Made by a program: the position numbers and the translations under genes
In this document: positions 25,440 to 37,302 of the stretch, piece after piece
Layout of the letters: each line of letters begins with the position of its first letter
Position numbering within the stretch: position 1 is the stretch's first letter
NCBI GenBank assembly: GCA_963969395.1
Contig: OZ017797.1
Location: 6,448,001 to 6,512,000 of the forward strand
DNA from: Pseudoscleropodium purum
Lineage: Eukaryota; Streptophyta; Bryopsida; Hypnales; Brachytheciaceae
DNA length: 64,000 nt
Direction of reading: 5' to 3'
The notes under the pieces: generated by a model
Seen by the model: only the letters and a program-made list of their open reading frames with translations
Told to the model about the DNA's origin: nothing
The model's database searches: none

Positions 25440-28400
25440 TGGGAGGTGAGTAATTTCTTAACCCATAACTTATAGTGATCCATTGAGGCCACAAATTGCT
25501 CCAAAATACGTGTAATCAAAGCAATGCTCAAATCATCATTTTTTAAAATTATTAAACAAATCCAACTATATGAACTTTCAACTAACTTGTTCAAGCACAT
25601 CCTTCTAAAATTTTAGAGTGACGATTGCCTCCAATTACACATTCCATGTGCCTAATCTTTCAAAAAGAGTTTCTTTTAGTCCTTTCTAGACGTGAAGTTG
25701 TGTCTTTCAACATTTTTATGAAAAGCGTGTATGTCCTACAACTTGTACAATGTAGTTAATATGTAGAAAAATGGGTTGAGACTACATGGATAAAAAAACT
25801 TACCAAAAAAACTTCAATATTCATCTTTTTGGAAAATATATAGTAGAAGTTGGTACTAGATGAAAGGAAAATTGAAATTGCTAAAAACTCTTACAAGTAG
25901 TTAGAAATTGTAAATTTCAATGGTGAGAATGTTCTAGTAAGGAACATGTAACCCATGTTTTTGTTTTTATTTTTGTACTTTTCAAAACTGAGTTAAAAAA
26001 TGGCTATATAATTCTTCTACCATCATAGTCCACAAAATAAAAATCTTCATTACTTTCACTTCATTATTCAAAATCATGGTTTAGATGTCTTTGATTAGAT
26101 ATCAATCTACATCAAAAATAAAATTAATCAATCTTTTCTTAGAATAGCTTCTTAGTTGCCTGGTTTGACATTGAAGAACTAATAACTTTTGCAATATTTA
26201 TTGGAATGATATGAAACAAACAGTCATATATTCATTAGAATGATTATCATCCAACCAAAACATTTAATGCAAAAATTTCAAATGATGAAGGGGAGATATG
26301 GTCTTTGCAAGCATCACCTACCATTTTTGTCTCAAAATGGCCTATTTCAATGAGTACTGTGACTTTTGGAACAAATTTTTTTTAAATATAATAAAATATA
26401 TTCAATTTTTTAATTATTCAAAATAGTATGGCTGTGAAAATTCAGGCCTATAAAAATTTATCTTTTAAAGTTATGCACAAAAAATATTGATTAAAAATAT
26501 CAAAAAAATAGATACTTTGATGTTTGATTTTTAGATAATAGTAAAAAATTTCAAAAACAACAACTATGCAAATCTGTATTTTTTCTAACTTAAAGACAAG
26601 CCTTCTAATCAATGTGCATCTTTGAAATATAATATAGTATTTCTTACACTTGCACTTTAAACACATGTGGAAGGACGGAAGGTGGACACTTTATAATTTT
26701 TTTAAATCTCTTTGTAGAATTGTGTAACTTTAGTAGTAATCCTCATCTTCCAATTTTAACCTCCCAATTTTCATTATTGGATTGAAAATAGTACTAAAAA
26801 TGCTCAAAAATGGCAAAGATAGATATCCAATTGGGATCTATTTTAAAATAATATACTAATTTTTAAAATTCCCTAAAAGTTAGTCAATTTCTGCAAACAC
26901 CATATGTACTTTTATTTTAAATTTTATACAAAACTAACATATGACACAAAAATTATGAGCAAGTGATTCTTGCAAGCATAGCCATATCTTTACTTTGATT
27001 CACTGTGGCTCGTATGACATAGAAGGTTGATCATTTCTAAAATTCTACAATATTATAATTTGCACCTATGGAATTGTAATCTTCAAGAAAATTAGATGTT
27101 GAAAATTAATATTGAAAATATTTTAATTCCATGGAAAGGATGGGGTTTTTTGTTCTTTGTTCACCCCATGAAGGTTATATTTTCCCCTTTTGAATGAAAC
27201 AAACTTTCAACTATGGGAGTAATATCATTTATCCTTGTATTTTTAATTCTTTCAAAATCCATAAGGTTTTTACATAATACCTCATCTTTTCAACACTTTT
27301 AGTAGGAATGTGCCTTATGTACAATTTCAAAAAATAATAAGGAATTAAACTCTTAATCCAATAAGGATGTTGAGGACCACAAGTGTATAATAAATGACTA
27401 AGTGAAATTGTAGAACAAAGAATGCACCTACATATCTAGGTATCAGATCATTATTGATAAAATATTGTGGTGTCATTCTAATGTTTGCCCCCTTTTGCCA
27501 TTGAATTAGCCCTAGATTACCTAAAGAGTTCAAATTTGGCTTTTAGATGACACTCAAAGTCTATTGAAGGATGTCAAAAATCAAGTTTTCATCCAAACAT
27601 TTTTAGAGGTTCATTTGTTTATTTTGTTTTTTAATGCGCTATAGTAGATCATCATGGGGTTCTTGTATTTTCTGTATAAATTTAAATATATAGACCATAA
27701 ATCACCTTGTATTCTATTTGACAACTTTTTATTCTTTGATCTAAATTTGAATTTCATGAATGAAGTTGATATATTTGAATTTACTACGACCTCATAAAAT
27801 GAAGTTAATGAAGTTTATTTTCTACTTGAACTTGAAATTTTCAAAAATTCCTAAAATTGAAACTTCTTTTGCAATTTGAACTTGGATTTTATAACTATAG
27901 TGTAATGATTTTCTATTTATAGAAATACATGGACATTTTGTTTGAACTAGAATGTTTTCTACTATTATATTTATGTATGATAAAAATTTTAGATGTTTTG
28001 AGGCTAATTTTATGTAAGACATGCATTTAAAAAAAATTCCTTGCAAAAATGCATGTTAATTTCAAATGAGCTTCATAGAAAAAAATTGAAATGCTCATAT
28101 TATTTATAGTAGACACATGATTTCAATTTTAGAAAAAAAATTTAACTAATTATTGTAACAAAATAGAGCATTTACAAAATGTGCTCAATTTTGAAGTTTA
28201 AGAGCATCATTCTAGGCTCTTTTGTTTTAGAATTAACAACAAGAGCTTGGCAAGCTCCTTCTCGATATGCACCAAGTAAAGGAAGAAACTCATTCATCCC
28301 ATATTCAACATGCATTTATATATTCTTATGGTTCAACTTAGCCATTTTGTACATTTACACTAAAGGAAAAATAATAAAAGTTATAAAGTTATAATTTGGA

Positions 28401-30530
28401 TAGCCAAAATAATTTTATCTCTTAGACACCAATTGAAATAAAATTAAGATTTTTGGCAACTTTTCCAAATTTCTATCTTAATTTTTTCATAGAAAAAAAA
28501 TTGAATTTTGAGATTATAGAATTTTGTTTGAACTTTTATTTTCTCACTTAGGGAAAATAATCCTTTGAAGGTTACATTAAACTTCTTGGAGGTTATAAGT
28601 TCTACCTATAGGATTCTAATCTTTAATACAACAATTTGATTCATATTAGAAAGAAATAGTAGGGTTACTACTCCTTACCCCCATACTCTTTTTGTACTAT
28701 GGAAGGAATTTTTATCTTTACAAGAGTTATACTTTAAATTCTTTTGAAGCCTACAAAGTAATAATTGGTATCCCACCTTTTCATTGCCCTTAGTGTGAAT
28801 GTGATGTGCCTTTAATTACTAAAGTTCTTTGGGCCAAAAATTAGATAATACTCACAAAATAGCATAAAGAAATCTTAAAATAGATCAATAAACCAAAATT
28901 TATCTATTTTTTAGAATTTATAACTATAGGATCTTATCCTTGACTATTACAAAGGTCTTGCCTAAAAATATGAGGGTCTTAAAACAATGTATGTGAGATA
29001 TAACCAAGCAAAGACCAACACAATGTTTTCTTAAAGGTTGCTCAAGCTTTTGACAATATAGCCTTGTCAAGCTTTCGAGCCCAATAACTCAAATTCTACT
29101 TTGCAAAATGATTTAAAGACTTCAAATTTACATAGAGCATCAAGTTAAAACGAAATATGCAAATTTTCAAAGGATAATAATGCTCTAGTCCACCTACCAA
29201 ATTGGAAATCAACACAAAACAAAACAAAAAACATATCTTTTTATGCAACCATAGAATCTTAATAAAATAAGATTCTCAATAAGGTCTTCTTGTTTTTTAG
29301 TCCTCCAAAAAATAAAATCAAAAATCAAAATTTGATACTTCACTTTGGATGCCCCAAACATTGAAAAATCATTTTTGATTTAAGAGGTTTAGAAATTAAG
29401 AGGGTTTAATCTTGTTGGAAATCTTTAGTCAATAGTCTTTGGAGAGGGATAATTGTTACAATATTTTATAGTAGAAAAAAAAACGTGATAATTCATATGA
29501 AGGATATGGGAAAAAAAATGTTCTAAGTACAAAGTCAATCTTTAATTCTATTTGGACTAGGACACAATTCAAGCAAAAAATTGTCCAGAATCACCATTTT
29601 CAGATTTATTTTGGAAATTTAACCATTCAAATTTGTACTAGACTACTATGAAAATGCTTGGAAAAATTAAAGAAACTTTCACTATGCAAATTGAAAAATT
29701 ATATTGTTTGAAGTTAAAAGAAAAGTTTTTTTCTAACCTTACTTGACATTTTGACAAGGCAAATAGACTTTAACTCTTCATAGAATGTGATATTTATATT
29801 CCACGCGGATATTGTTTTGGCAATTGCACCCTATATTGTATTAGTTACAAACCTCCTAAATTTCATAAGTAGAAGGGAAGTTTTGCACATGCTACTCATC
29901 TTACCTAATAAGTTGCATGTAGTACAATTTTTGATCTCGCACCCAACTAGAAAAAAAATCATATTTCCATGAAGGGGATACATGTTCACATCTTGTGTCA
30001 AAATTTTGTAAACATTTTTTTAGAATTCACTATGTGTGAACTTGCTTGAAATTTCTTGCATGCATTGAACATTCACTTGGGTCCTTTAGAAGACACATTC
30101 CCACTATGCAATAGCGTGGTGCTTGCAAGATTTCAAATAAGCAACACACATTGAACACCACTAATTTTTCATCCATTTTCTTTTTTTTGAATGTGTTTGC
30201 ACTAGATGTTGATTGAAATTATCTCACTCAACTAATGTCGGCCTTTCTACTTGAGAAGATGTTCCGAAAACATGTTCCCACAGATACTTTTGAGTGTATG
30301 TTGACAATTTCTACCTCTTGCTCTAGATCTGAATTTGAGTCATAAAGATTATCTAGAATAAGAATTGTGAACCATTTTAGAAACGAAAATTCTTAAAGCT
30401 GAAGAAGTTTAATAGATTTTGTAAAATCTTCACTTGTTTGAAGTTACTGAAATATCAAATCACATGAAGTTCATTGCATGGAACATGCATCAGTAAGCAT
30501 TAGGTTAATGTATGACTAATAGTTTCATGT
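25440..30530. other. Long AT-rich spacer of unit 1
   Basis: I see no gene in this stretch; frames are short and it has very few CG dinucleotides. It aligns by eye with about 45480-49640, 50985-51770, 53420-53750 and 54810-55590 in unit 3, and in part with 37310-40080 in unit 2. It therefore serves as the uninterrupted reference for the insertions found in unit 3. Its CpG depletion suggests long-term methylation of repeat-derived DNA. Confidence 0.6.
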
Positions 30531-30539
30531 TGCAGGATG

Positions 30540-31110
30540 TGCTCGCAACAGACTTTCTTTCAGAGTTTGTTTCTTCGTGAAAGGAACCACGATCCCAATT
30601 CCAAGCTTCTGCGTCTCGATCTCAGACCATGGGGCAAGAGCTTCCTCCGGGATGCTCAAACCAATCTCGCGTAAGTACGAATCTTGAGAATTTGAGACGC
30701 CGAGATCCTAAAAGCCGCGAGTTCTTAAGACCCCTGTTCGGCCAAGTTGCTGTTGCCACGGTGCGCAATGTTCTATTCAACAACGTCGCGAGCTTGCAGA
30801 ATGTGGACAAGCTGCTGGCAAGCCAATTGCGGAGCTCAGAGCGAGACGGGAGCAGTTGCAATCAACAAAGAATGAGCGCCAAAGTGTCAAATTGCTTCAA
30901 GACGAGCCAGCTGCCGATATCGATTGCTCCCTGCAATCGGAAGGTGGTATCACCATTGAAGCGTCTTCAACTGTAGTTTCAAATACAATGTTCTGAATTG
31001 GAAACCATGTTCATTCGGAAAAAATCTAAGTTCAGGTCATTCAATCCTATGGAGAATCGAACATGCATTATTTGTTATAATGTTGATTCCTAGTGGTTGT
31101 TTGCACAAAG
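30540..31110 (+). pseudogene. Decayed copy 1 of coiled-coil gene X
   Basis: It is nearly identical to the intact copy at 55684-56220 from the AAAGGAACCACGATCCC leader through ATGGGGCAAGAGCTTCC and the ENLRRRDPKSREFLRPLFGQ-coding part. After the VDKLLASQ-coding part small deletions shift the frame, so the coiled-coil end differs. The last exon near 31085-31180 has lost its ERLDHEL-coding sequence. It marks the 3' end of duplication unit 1. Confidence 0.6.
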
Positions 31111-31199
31111 AATGAGAAAGTGGATGCCAGTAATGTGTTGCATAATAAGGAAAGTCTCAAATATCTGAAGGACAAGTAAAATGCGGCATTTGGAGTTTC

Positions 31200-31780
31200 A
31201 TTTTTCGGGTTTCGGGTAGGGTTGCGTGTGTATCAGACCTTTTTAAACTGCGTCGAACAAGGAATCATCAGCCCTCAAGGAGGAAACCCTGTCACGGACG
31301 TTGTGCTTCGAAGGCACACAATTCTAGGAACATAACGCACCTTTGATTTTTACTCCAATGCAGAAGGTGAACCTTTTCCATTGAGCACGGCGGATTCTCA
31401 ACTGGAGAGTATAAACATCTTGCAGACCTCTTCATCCCAGGAGAGTGCTCGATGAGTGCATCCCAAGCTTTCCAGGTTCCTGAAGCAAGAGATCCCAAGG
31501 TAGATCTGCCCATCACCGAGCGGATTAGCGATCTGACCTCCTTCAAAGAACAGTAGGCAATGTAGTAGTTGAACTTTTCATCGAGAGAAAATTTGTATTG
31601 GATCCGGTCGACTGCAGTTGCAAGGGAAATCGAACTGTTGGGTACCAAATTGTAATTTCTAGGAATCCTCGAAGCACTTCCCAGCCTAATTTAGTACAAT
31701 GCCGTCACTAGTCGGGGGACATGCCCGTTGCAAAATGTGATAAAAAAACGGTGCTCTGATCCCCCATTATACAGCTAAGT
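31200..31780. other. Unit-2 unique segment with an orphan minus-strand frame
   Basis: This segment is less AT-rich than its surroundings and has no match in units 1 or 3. It carries a 118-codon minus-strand open frame (31648-31292) of ordinary amino-acid composition, with YKFSLDEKFNYYIAYCSLKE near its start. The start codon is not ATG. I recognise no family. It may be an exon or gene fragment captured at the unit boundary. Confidence 0.35.
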
Positions 31781-31786
31781 TAGAAA

Positions 31787-31860
31787 ACATGTGTAATTTC
31801 AAGTGCCCCAATTGTAGTGAGCGAATTGACGTGCTTAGGCTTGGGCTTTTTTTCTTACTT
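31787..31860 (+). pseudogene. NUBPL exon 7 fragment, unit 2
   Basis: The sequence TTTCAAGTGCCCCAATTGTAGTGAGCG matches the part of NUBPL exon 7 that encodes the FKCPNCGER cluster-binding motif. It then runs into a TTGGGCTTTTTTTCTTAC-type insertion that is also present in unit 3 but absent from intact NUBPL. No other NUBPL exons are recognisable here. Confidence 0.7.
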
Positions 31861-33734
31861 TTTCAGAAAGTGTACAGATGGCAATCACTTAAAATTTGGT
31901 GAAGCATTGTATTTCTACATTCATCCATCTTTGGGACCCAAAAACACCTTTTGATTATATTCATATATCTTTTCATCCAAATTTGGTGACTAATCATCTA
32001 CACTTTATAGAGAAATGTGGAAATTTTATAGATAAAGAAGACTACTTTGATTAGGAAAAAATTAATACTTATTTTGAAATTGTGGAAATTGGCCCTATGA
32101 CACGCATTACTTCAATGGTTGTTGGGTGAAATTGTGAGAGGTGTGCATCAAGGTAGACAACCCAATATAAACCAAAGAACAATTCAAACCCCTATATGTG
32201 AATCCAATTTTGCTCTCTTGCATCTTAATGTAGTAGAAATTGCACTCAATTTGCAATTGGGGTTCAAAAGCTTGAAAATTGGATTGAAAAGTCATCATTT
32301 CATGAATTTAGTAATCACCACATACCATGCAATTTCTACACATGAAAAAAATATTGTTGCATTACTCTAGAATGTAAATAGACACTTTTAGGAGAGGGAA
32401 CCCATTTTTAACCACTAAAGTAGTTTTATGGATGTGGAAGGTGGATTTCTTTAGTGGGTAAATTTTTGCATGTGTAGAAATAGATAAAAAGATGTTTTCC
32501 TAATTTTCCTAATTTTTTTTTGGTTAAACATAATTACCATGAATTTAAGTAGAAGATGGGCTTTCTCCCATTTTAGTGAAATAGACTTTTCTGTTTCTAA
32601 CCAAGGGCTAGTTGCAAAATCCACCAAGAGTTGAATACAATATTGAGAGTCTTGTAGCCAATAACAATGTGGCACAACTGTGTTGGGTATTGTGCCATAA
32701 TTAGTCACTGCTCATCTCTTCTGCACAGAAAGAAAAACAACCTACATTTCTAGAATGGGGCATTCGTCAAGAATGGGTTCCCTCCCATGACTTCTCATTA
32801 GAACAGTTTCGGAAATTTAAAGAGACACTTAAACATCTCAAGGAGCAAGAATAGTTCTTCCCTAGGGTCCACAATGGACAGATATACGATTTTCCCATGA
32901 CCACCATTAGTGTATAATACATGATAACTTCAGTGGGGGAAAGTTGGAAGTTGTTGAAATGTATTGCGCTCTGAATGTACCACCTGGCTTGAAGTTGTGG
33001 AGTTATTTTCAGCTTGTCTGTAGCTGCAATAAACAAGTACTCCAGTACTTTTCTAAACCTGCATATACAGACCTGTGAACATTTGGAGGCTTTCTCTTTC
33101 TAAGGGTTCACGTTTAGTTGCAGGATGTGGAAGCTTTCTCAAGTCGGTGATTGTTGTACCATCGTAAACTGAGTAGTCATGAGTCCGAGTATATTTCTCT
33201 CTGCACTTTGTTGTTCTTTGTGAAACCTCAATTATGCCGCACTGCACCAGGACAGGGTCGTGCTTCATTTACAGTACGCCACCTTTTTGTAGTTCTCTAT
33301 GACAAACTCCGAGCAGACCACAGTGCACCATGTTCATGTAGCAGCGATACTTCCCGACTTCACAACCTTTTTGTAGTCTCCGTGACAAACTTCCAGCAGA
33401 CCATAGGGGCACACCATGTTTAGATAGCAACGAAACCTGCTCGTGGTAGTAATCCCAGCAATTCTCACGGATCAAACTATGCTGAAACGGTGGCAAAAGG
33501 TCGACTTATGTTGAAATCTACGATGCGAAGGCTCCACCGAAACTTGGCTCAGTGAGACATCGACCCAGTGTAATAGCAATTAAATCTGCTTTGCTTCCAA
33601 TCATGTGAATACAAAACATCAGACCTGATGTTTCTTAACATAACCTTTCCCACTAATGTATGAAGTGTACTACATTTCTGTGTACAACCTGGATGCTATT
33701 ATTAAATTACTGCGGCAGCCAAATTATGCTAAAT

Positions 33735-35675
33735 TTACCAAAGTGTATCCATTTCCCAGAAGGTTTCCCGGACTTCTCCATTAGGTGGCGGAGCCATGAG
33801 GCCCGGGTAATTATGTTGATGCATGCTTTGCTCCATCTCCTCCTCAAAGCCAGGAACTCCTTGGTTGACGTCATGCAGCAGCTGTTGTTGAAGGAAAAAC
33901 TGACATGGCCACTGAGGATTTTGGATCCTGGATTCTTGAAGTTGTTGCTGCTGAATACGTTGCTGCTCTTGCAACTGCAAAATTTGGGCACCAAATTCCT
34001 GGATTTGTTGTTGCTGAGCAGAAATTTGCTCCTGAAGAGTGCGCACAAGTGTTGGAAGTGAGTCCAATTGGTCACTGCCGTTCAGACTCATTCCACTCTC
34101 GGTGTTCGGTGGCAGTTGAGAAACTGGCAGAGCAGATCCTTCTTGAGAACCAAGGCTGTGGCCATTTGGAAGCGCAAGACCCTGAACATCATCTGGCAAA
34201 TGATGTCAGTCCAAATGTTTGTAACAAGGCAGAAACCCACTAAAGCCTAAGCTTTCTTTCCGTTGGCTTTCGAAATAAGCAACAACATGGCCATGTGAAA
34301 TACTTCTTGGTTCAAAGCATCCAAAGATGTTCGTTGTAGATACACTCTAAATGCACCATCTCAAGTTTAAATGTGACTGGGAACCTAGGTACTACTTGAA
34401 ACACCAATAATTCATTGCTTATTCATGGAGTATCTACATTACATATACTTTAGTGCTTCATTGCATTAGAATCCTCTCACAAACGGGGACAAGACCTTGA
34501 ACCAGATTCCATTTTTAACAGTGAAAAGCACTCAAAGGCGGAAGAAATTAATTACTTACCTCATGTATTCTATAGAAAGAACGGGATGCGCATTCCAAAC
34601 CATGATTGTCACCAATCATGCCCATACCCACTCCCGAGTTCTCCACCTGACTCGCAAGGGCTGGTTGTAGATGTCCAGCTGAGTTCAACAAGCTCGCCCC
34701 ACAAGGATCCACATTTACCTCATCATGTCCTGGTGTCGCCTGACCTTGACATCCCTCAGAAAATTCCTGCTCCAAAGCTGCCAACGCCTTTGCCCTCTTC
34801 CTAAAATCTTCATAGACCTTCTTTGCTTGATCTATCACCCACTTCCTCTTCTCCAGGCCAGTGAAATGTCGTTCTTCCTCAGTCATGGGGGGGACTTGAA
34901 ACCAGCCATCCAGCAAACCTGCACCTCGGTTGTAGTAGAAGGCAGCAATGAGAAACTTATTGTGTGCCTCTTGCGGGGTGGTGAACTGCCCAAGATCGAG
35001 CCTTGGCACTTTTTCGCCATTCCACATGGGAGGTTTTAATCGTGATTCATACACCACCTTGATGCCACCTTGCTTGTCCACCAGTTCTCTGCGGTGCACT
35101 CCTTTGAAGGCTACCTCTCTGAACTTGATCCACACATAGGCGCCCAGGAACAGGACTATTGCAACGTAAATATCTCGAAAATCTAAAGAACTTCGTGAGT
35201 ATGCTTTAGAGCCACCCCTGTCGACGATCCCCGTGAGGTATTGGTACACCAGAGACAGCAGAACCACTGCTGACACAACAACGGCGTAAGACGGGATGGA
35301 GGCCTCGGACTCCTCTGAGGGCTCTTTAGGATAAATCCCTAATCTTAACCACATGGCATCCATACATGAATGCCCCAAGGAGTACAGAAGCGTTCGACGC
35401 CCGCTTTCCAACCAATCATTTAGTGATGTTTGGATTGCGTTCACCAGTCGTAGCTTGCAATCCAAAATCGACAAGAAACCCGGACGTAAATAATCTTCAT
35501 GATGGATGTCCAGCACCCAACAAACCTTTGCACTGCCTACGATTGCCCTCGAATGCAACTCCAAACCAATGTAGGACATGAACTCATTCAGGGTGTAGTC
35601 AGCACTAGCCCAATCTCCATCACGCAGTCCAGACAAGTCCCGAATGAAATACGGAGGCAATCTCTCCCTTGCCAT
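33735..35675 (-). CDS. Two-TM protein with AP2/ERF-like segment and Gln-rich tail, paralog 2
   Basis: Exon 1 is 35675-34560 and exon 2 is 34181-33735, spliced at the same phase-0 site as paralog 1; the product is 520 residues with no internal stop. TM helices lie at about 130-149 and 167-184. The AP2-like segment spans about 189-248, with KGVHRR, VVYESRLK, RLDLGQFTTPQEA and FLIAAF. The exon 2 tail has repeated QQQQIQ heptads and the shared PQWPCQFFLQQQ and NYPGLMAPPP patches, ending MDTLW. A longer tail of differences from paralog 1 lies before TM1. The frame stays open upstream to 35855 without a conserved ATG; an ATG at 35768 is not shared by the other copies. Both copies being open despite clear divergence suggests the reading frame is under selection. 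Confidence 0.72.
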
Positions 35676-35929
35676 GTCCTCACGTGCGTGCGCAACCTCC
35701 CGGCCGCCCCAATTAATACCCAAGCCCCCGCAGGAACCTCTCAATTCCTGCCTACCGACAGGGCTCATGAACTTCACACTCGTCCCCCACCACCTCTGAA
35801 AACCAAAAGAGTGGTTGAAGCTCCCGGTCGACAGGAGCAGAAGTGGAACAAGCAAGCCTCTGCAAAGTGAAGCTCCAGCAGAGGAAAAACTGAGGCACAG
35901 AATTCAGCTGGCTGCTGCGCTCACTAAGC

Positions 35930-35937
35930 TTAAATAT
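35930..35937 (-). promoter_or_regulatory. Probable TATA element of paralog 2
   Basis: TATTTAAG on the minus strand lies about 260 bases upstream of the conserved ATG, in sequence collinear with the TTATATAG element of paralog 3. The GTGAGC(A/G)C flank downstream of it is shared. Confidence 0.4.
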
Positions 35938-36069
35938 TTTAGCGCAAAAGCTTGGGTTTGGGGTTGTACTGTACAGACAATTGGGCAGGGACTGGCACGA
36001 AAAGACAGGAAGGGAGACCTTACTTAACACGGCTAGAGGGAGGCGAAGGAGGGGACCGACGGGGTACCC

Positions 36070-36090
36070 TGAAATTGTCAAAGAGGGGGG
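36070..36090. promoter_or_regulatory. Conserved upstream block with G-run, paralog 2
   Basis: TGAAATTGTCAAAGAGGGGGG lies 395 bases upstream of the conserved ATG and matches the blocks of paralogs 1 and 3 with one or two changes. A second run of six G follows within 15 bases. Confidence 0.4.
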
Positions 36091-36379
36091 AACAGAGGGG
36101 GGAGGAAAAAGACAAGTGGCAGCCTCGGAGTCGAAGAATTACACACAGGGCAATCAGACCGACTTTGGTCTCCATTGCGTCCCTCCCTTCAAACGCATCC
36201 CCTATCTACAGTCCGCATAGATTTGTAGGCTCAAATGTTGCACACATGGAACTATAATGGGACCCAATGCGGAGATGGACTATAATGGGTACGATGACCT
36301 TAACCTGTTCAAAATAAGGGAGCAAAGTTTCATCTCAATTTAATGTGGCACATGACATGGGAGGTGGGTAATTTCTTAA

Positions 36380-37302
36380 CCCCTAAAGGTTGGAGACTAT
36401 GTTTTCACCAAAAACACTCCAAAATGGCTATTTATGATATAAGCACCAAAATTTAGATGAAAAACATTTTAGGACACATGTAACCATAGGATCTTGTAGT
36501 AAGGTAGTTTGAAAAGATGTAGAAAAAATTTCAAAATTTTCCACCATGTAGATTGTCGGATATTAACGTTTGAAGTGGCAAAAATCATTTTTTTGACCTT
36601 GTGAAAATATGGGCAGCTCTACTTCACAAGGTCACATTTGAATGAAAAAATGTCCAAAATGGTGGTTACTCTCTAGATTCATTCTTCAAGACCAATTGGC
36701 TACATGCTTAAAAATTTTCAGATCATTTGGAATTGCACAATATATAGGAAAAAATAGTGAGTAAAAAAAGTATAAAGTGATTCAAAACACTAAATTGTTA
36801 AGAATTTAATTATAAAATTGAAAAATTCCAATCCCAATGGTGGTAATGTAGTAATAAACAATCTACATCATATGTTTTAAATTTTTTCAAAAAAATATTG
36901 AAAATTGAGTTAAATAAAGGACCCCAAAGTTTATTTTCAAGTAAGAAATCCATAATTATCCACAAATTAGAGCACCTCATAACTTTCATCTCATAAATCA
37001 AAATGGAATGATTCAAAGCTTTCCACATACATATAAATTTAGAAAACTAATTTCAAATTTTTATTTTTGAGATAAGTGATTTAAACAAAAAAATGAGCTA
37101 CTTGTCAAATATTGAAAATTACATATCATGCAATAACTTTTGAACCATGTAGTCAAAAGTTATGAAAATTGTTAGGCCTTAAAGCTACTCCTTGGGCTAA
37201 TGTTGTGTGAAAATTTCAAAAAATAAAAATAAAAATTCCATTTGTAGTAAGTTGCCCAAAATCACTATATTGCTAAAAAAACACAGTTTTAACCTTTAGG
37301 GC
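36380..37302. mobile_element. TTAA-flanked non-autonomous element, copy 2
   Basis: It sits between TTAA at 36376-36379 and TTAA at 37303-37306. The ends are inverted: CCCCTAAAGGTT at the left, AACCTTTAGGGC at the right. Unit 1 has the uninterrupted site (TTCTTAACCCATAAC near 25455) and unit 3 likewise near 45470, so the insertion is shown directly. At 923 bp it is nearly the same size as the copy at 60720-61649 and shares its sequence and orientation. TTAA target and CCC ends indicate a piggyBac-like MITE. No transposase is encoded. Confidence 0.8.

Noticed and set aside
25440..30530. Intact retrotransposon genes in the long AT-rich spacers
   Set aside because: No reverse transcriptase, integrase or gag motif can be read in any frame, and open frames are under about 80 codons.
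33660..34075. Leu- and Gln-rich frames on either strand over the Gln-rich exon 2 (also at 21762-22138 and 42329-42760)
   Set aside because: CAG/CTG-rich coding sequence opens the other frames as well. They are shadows of the real exon.
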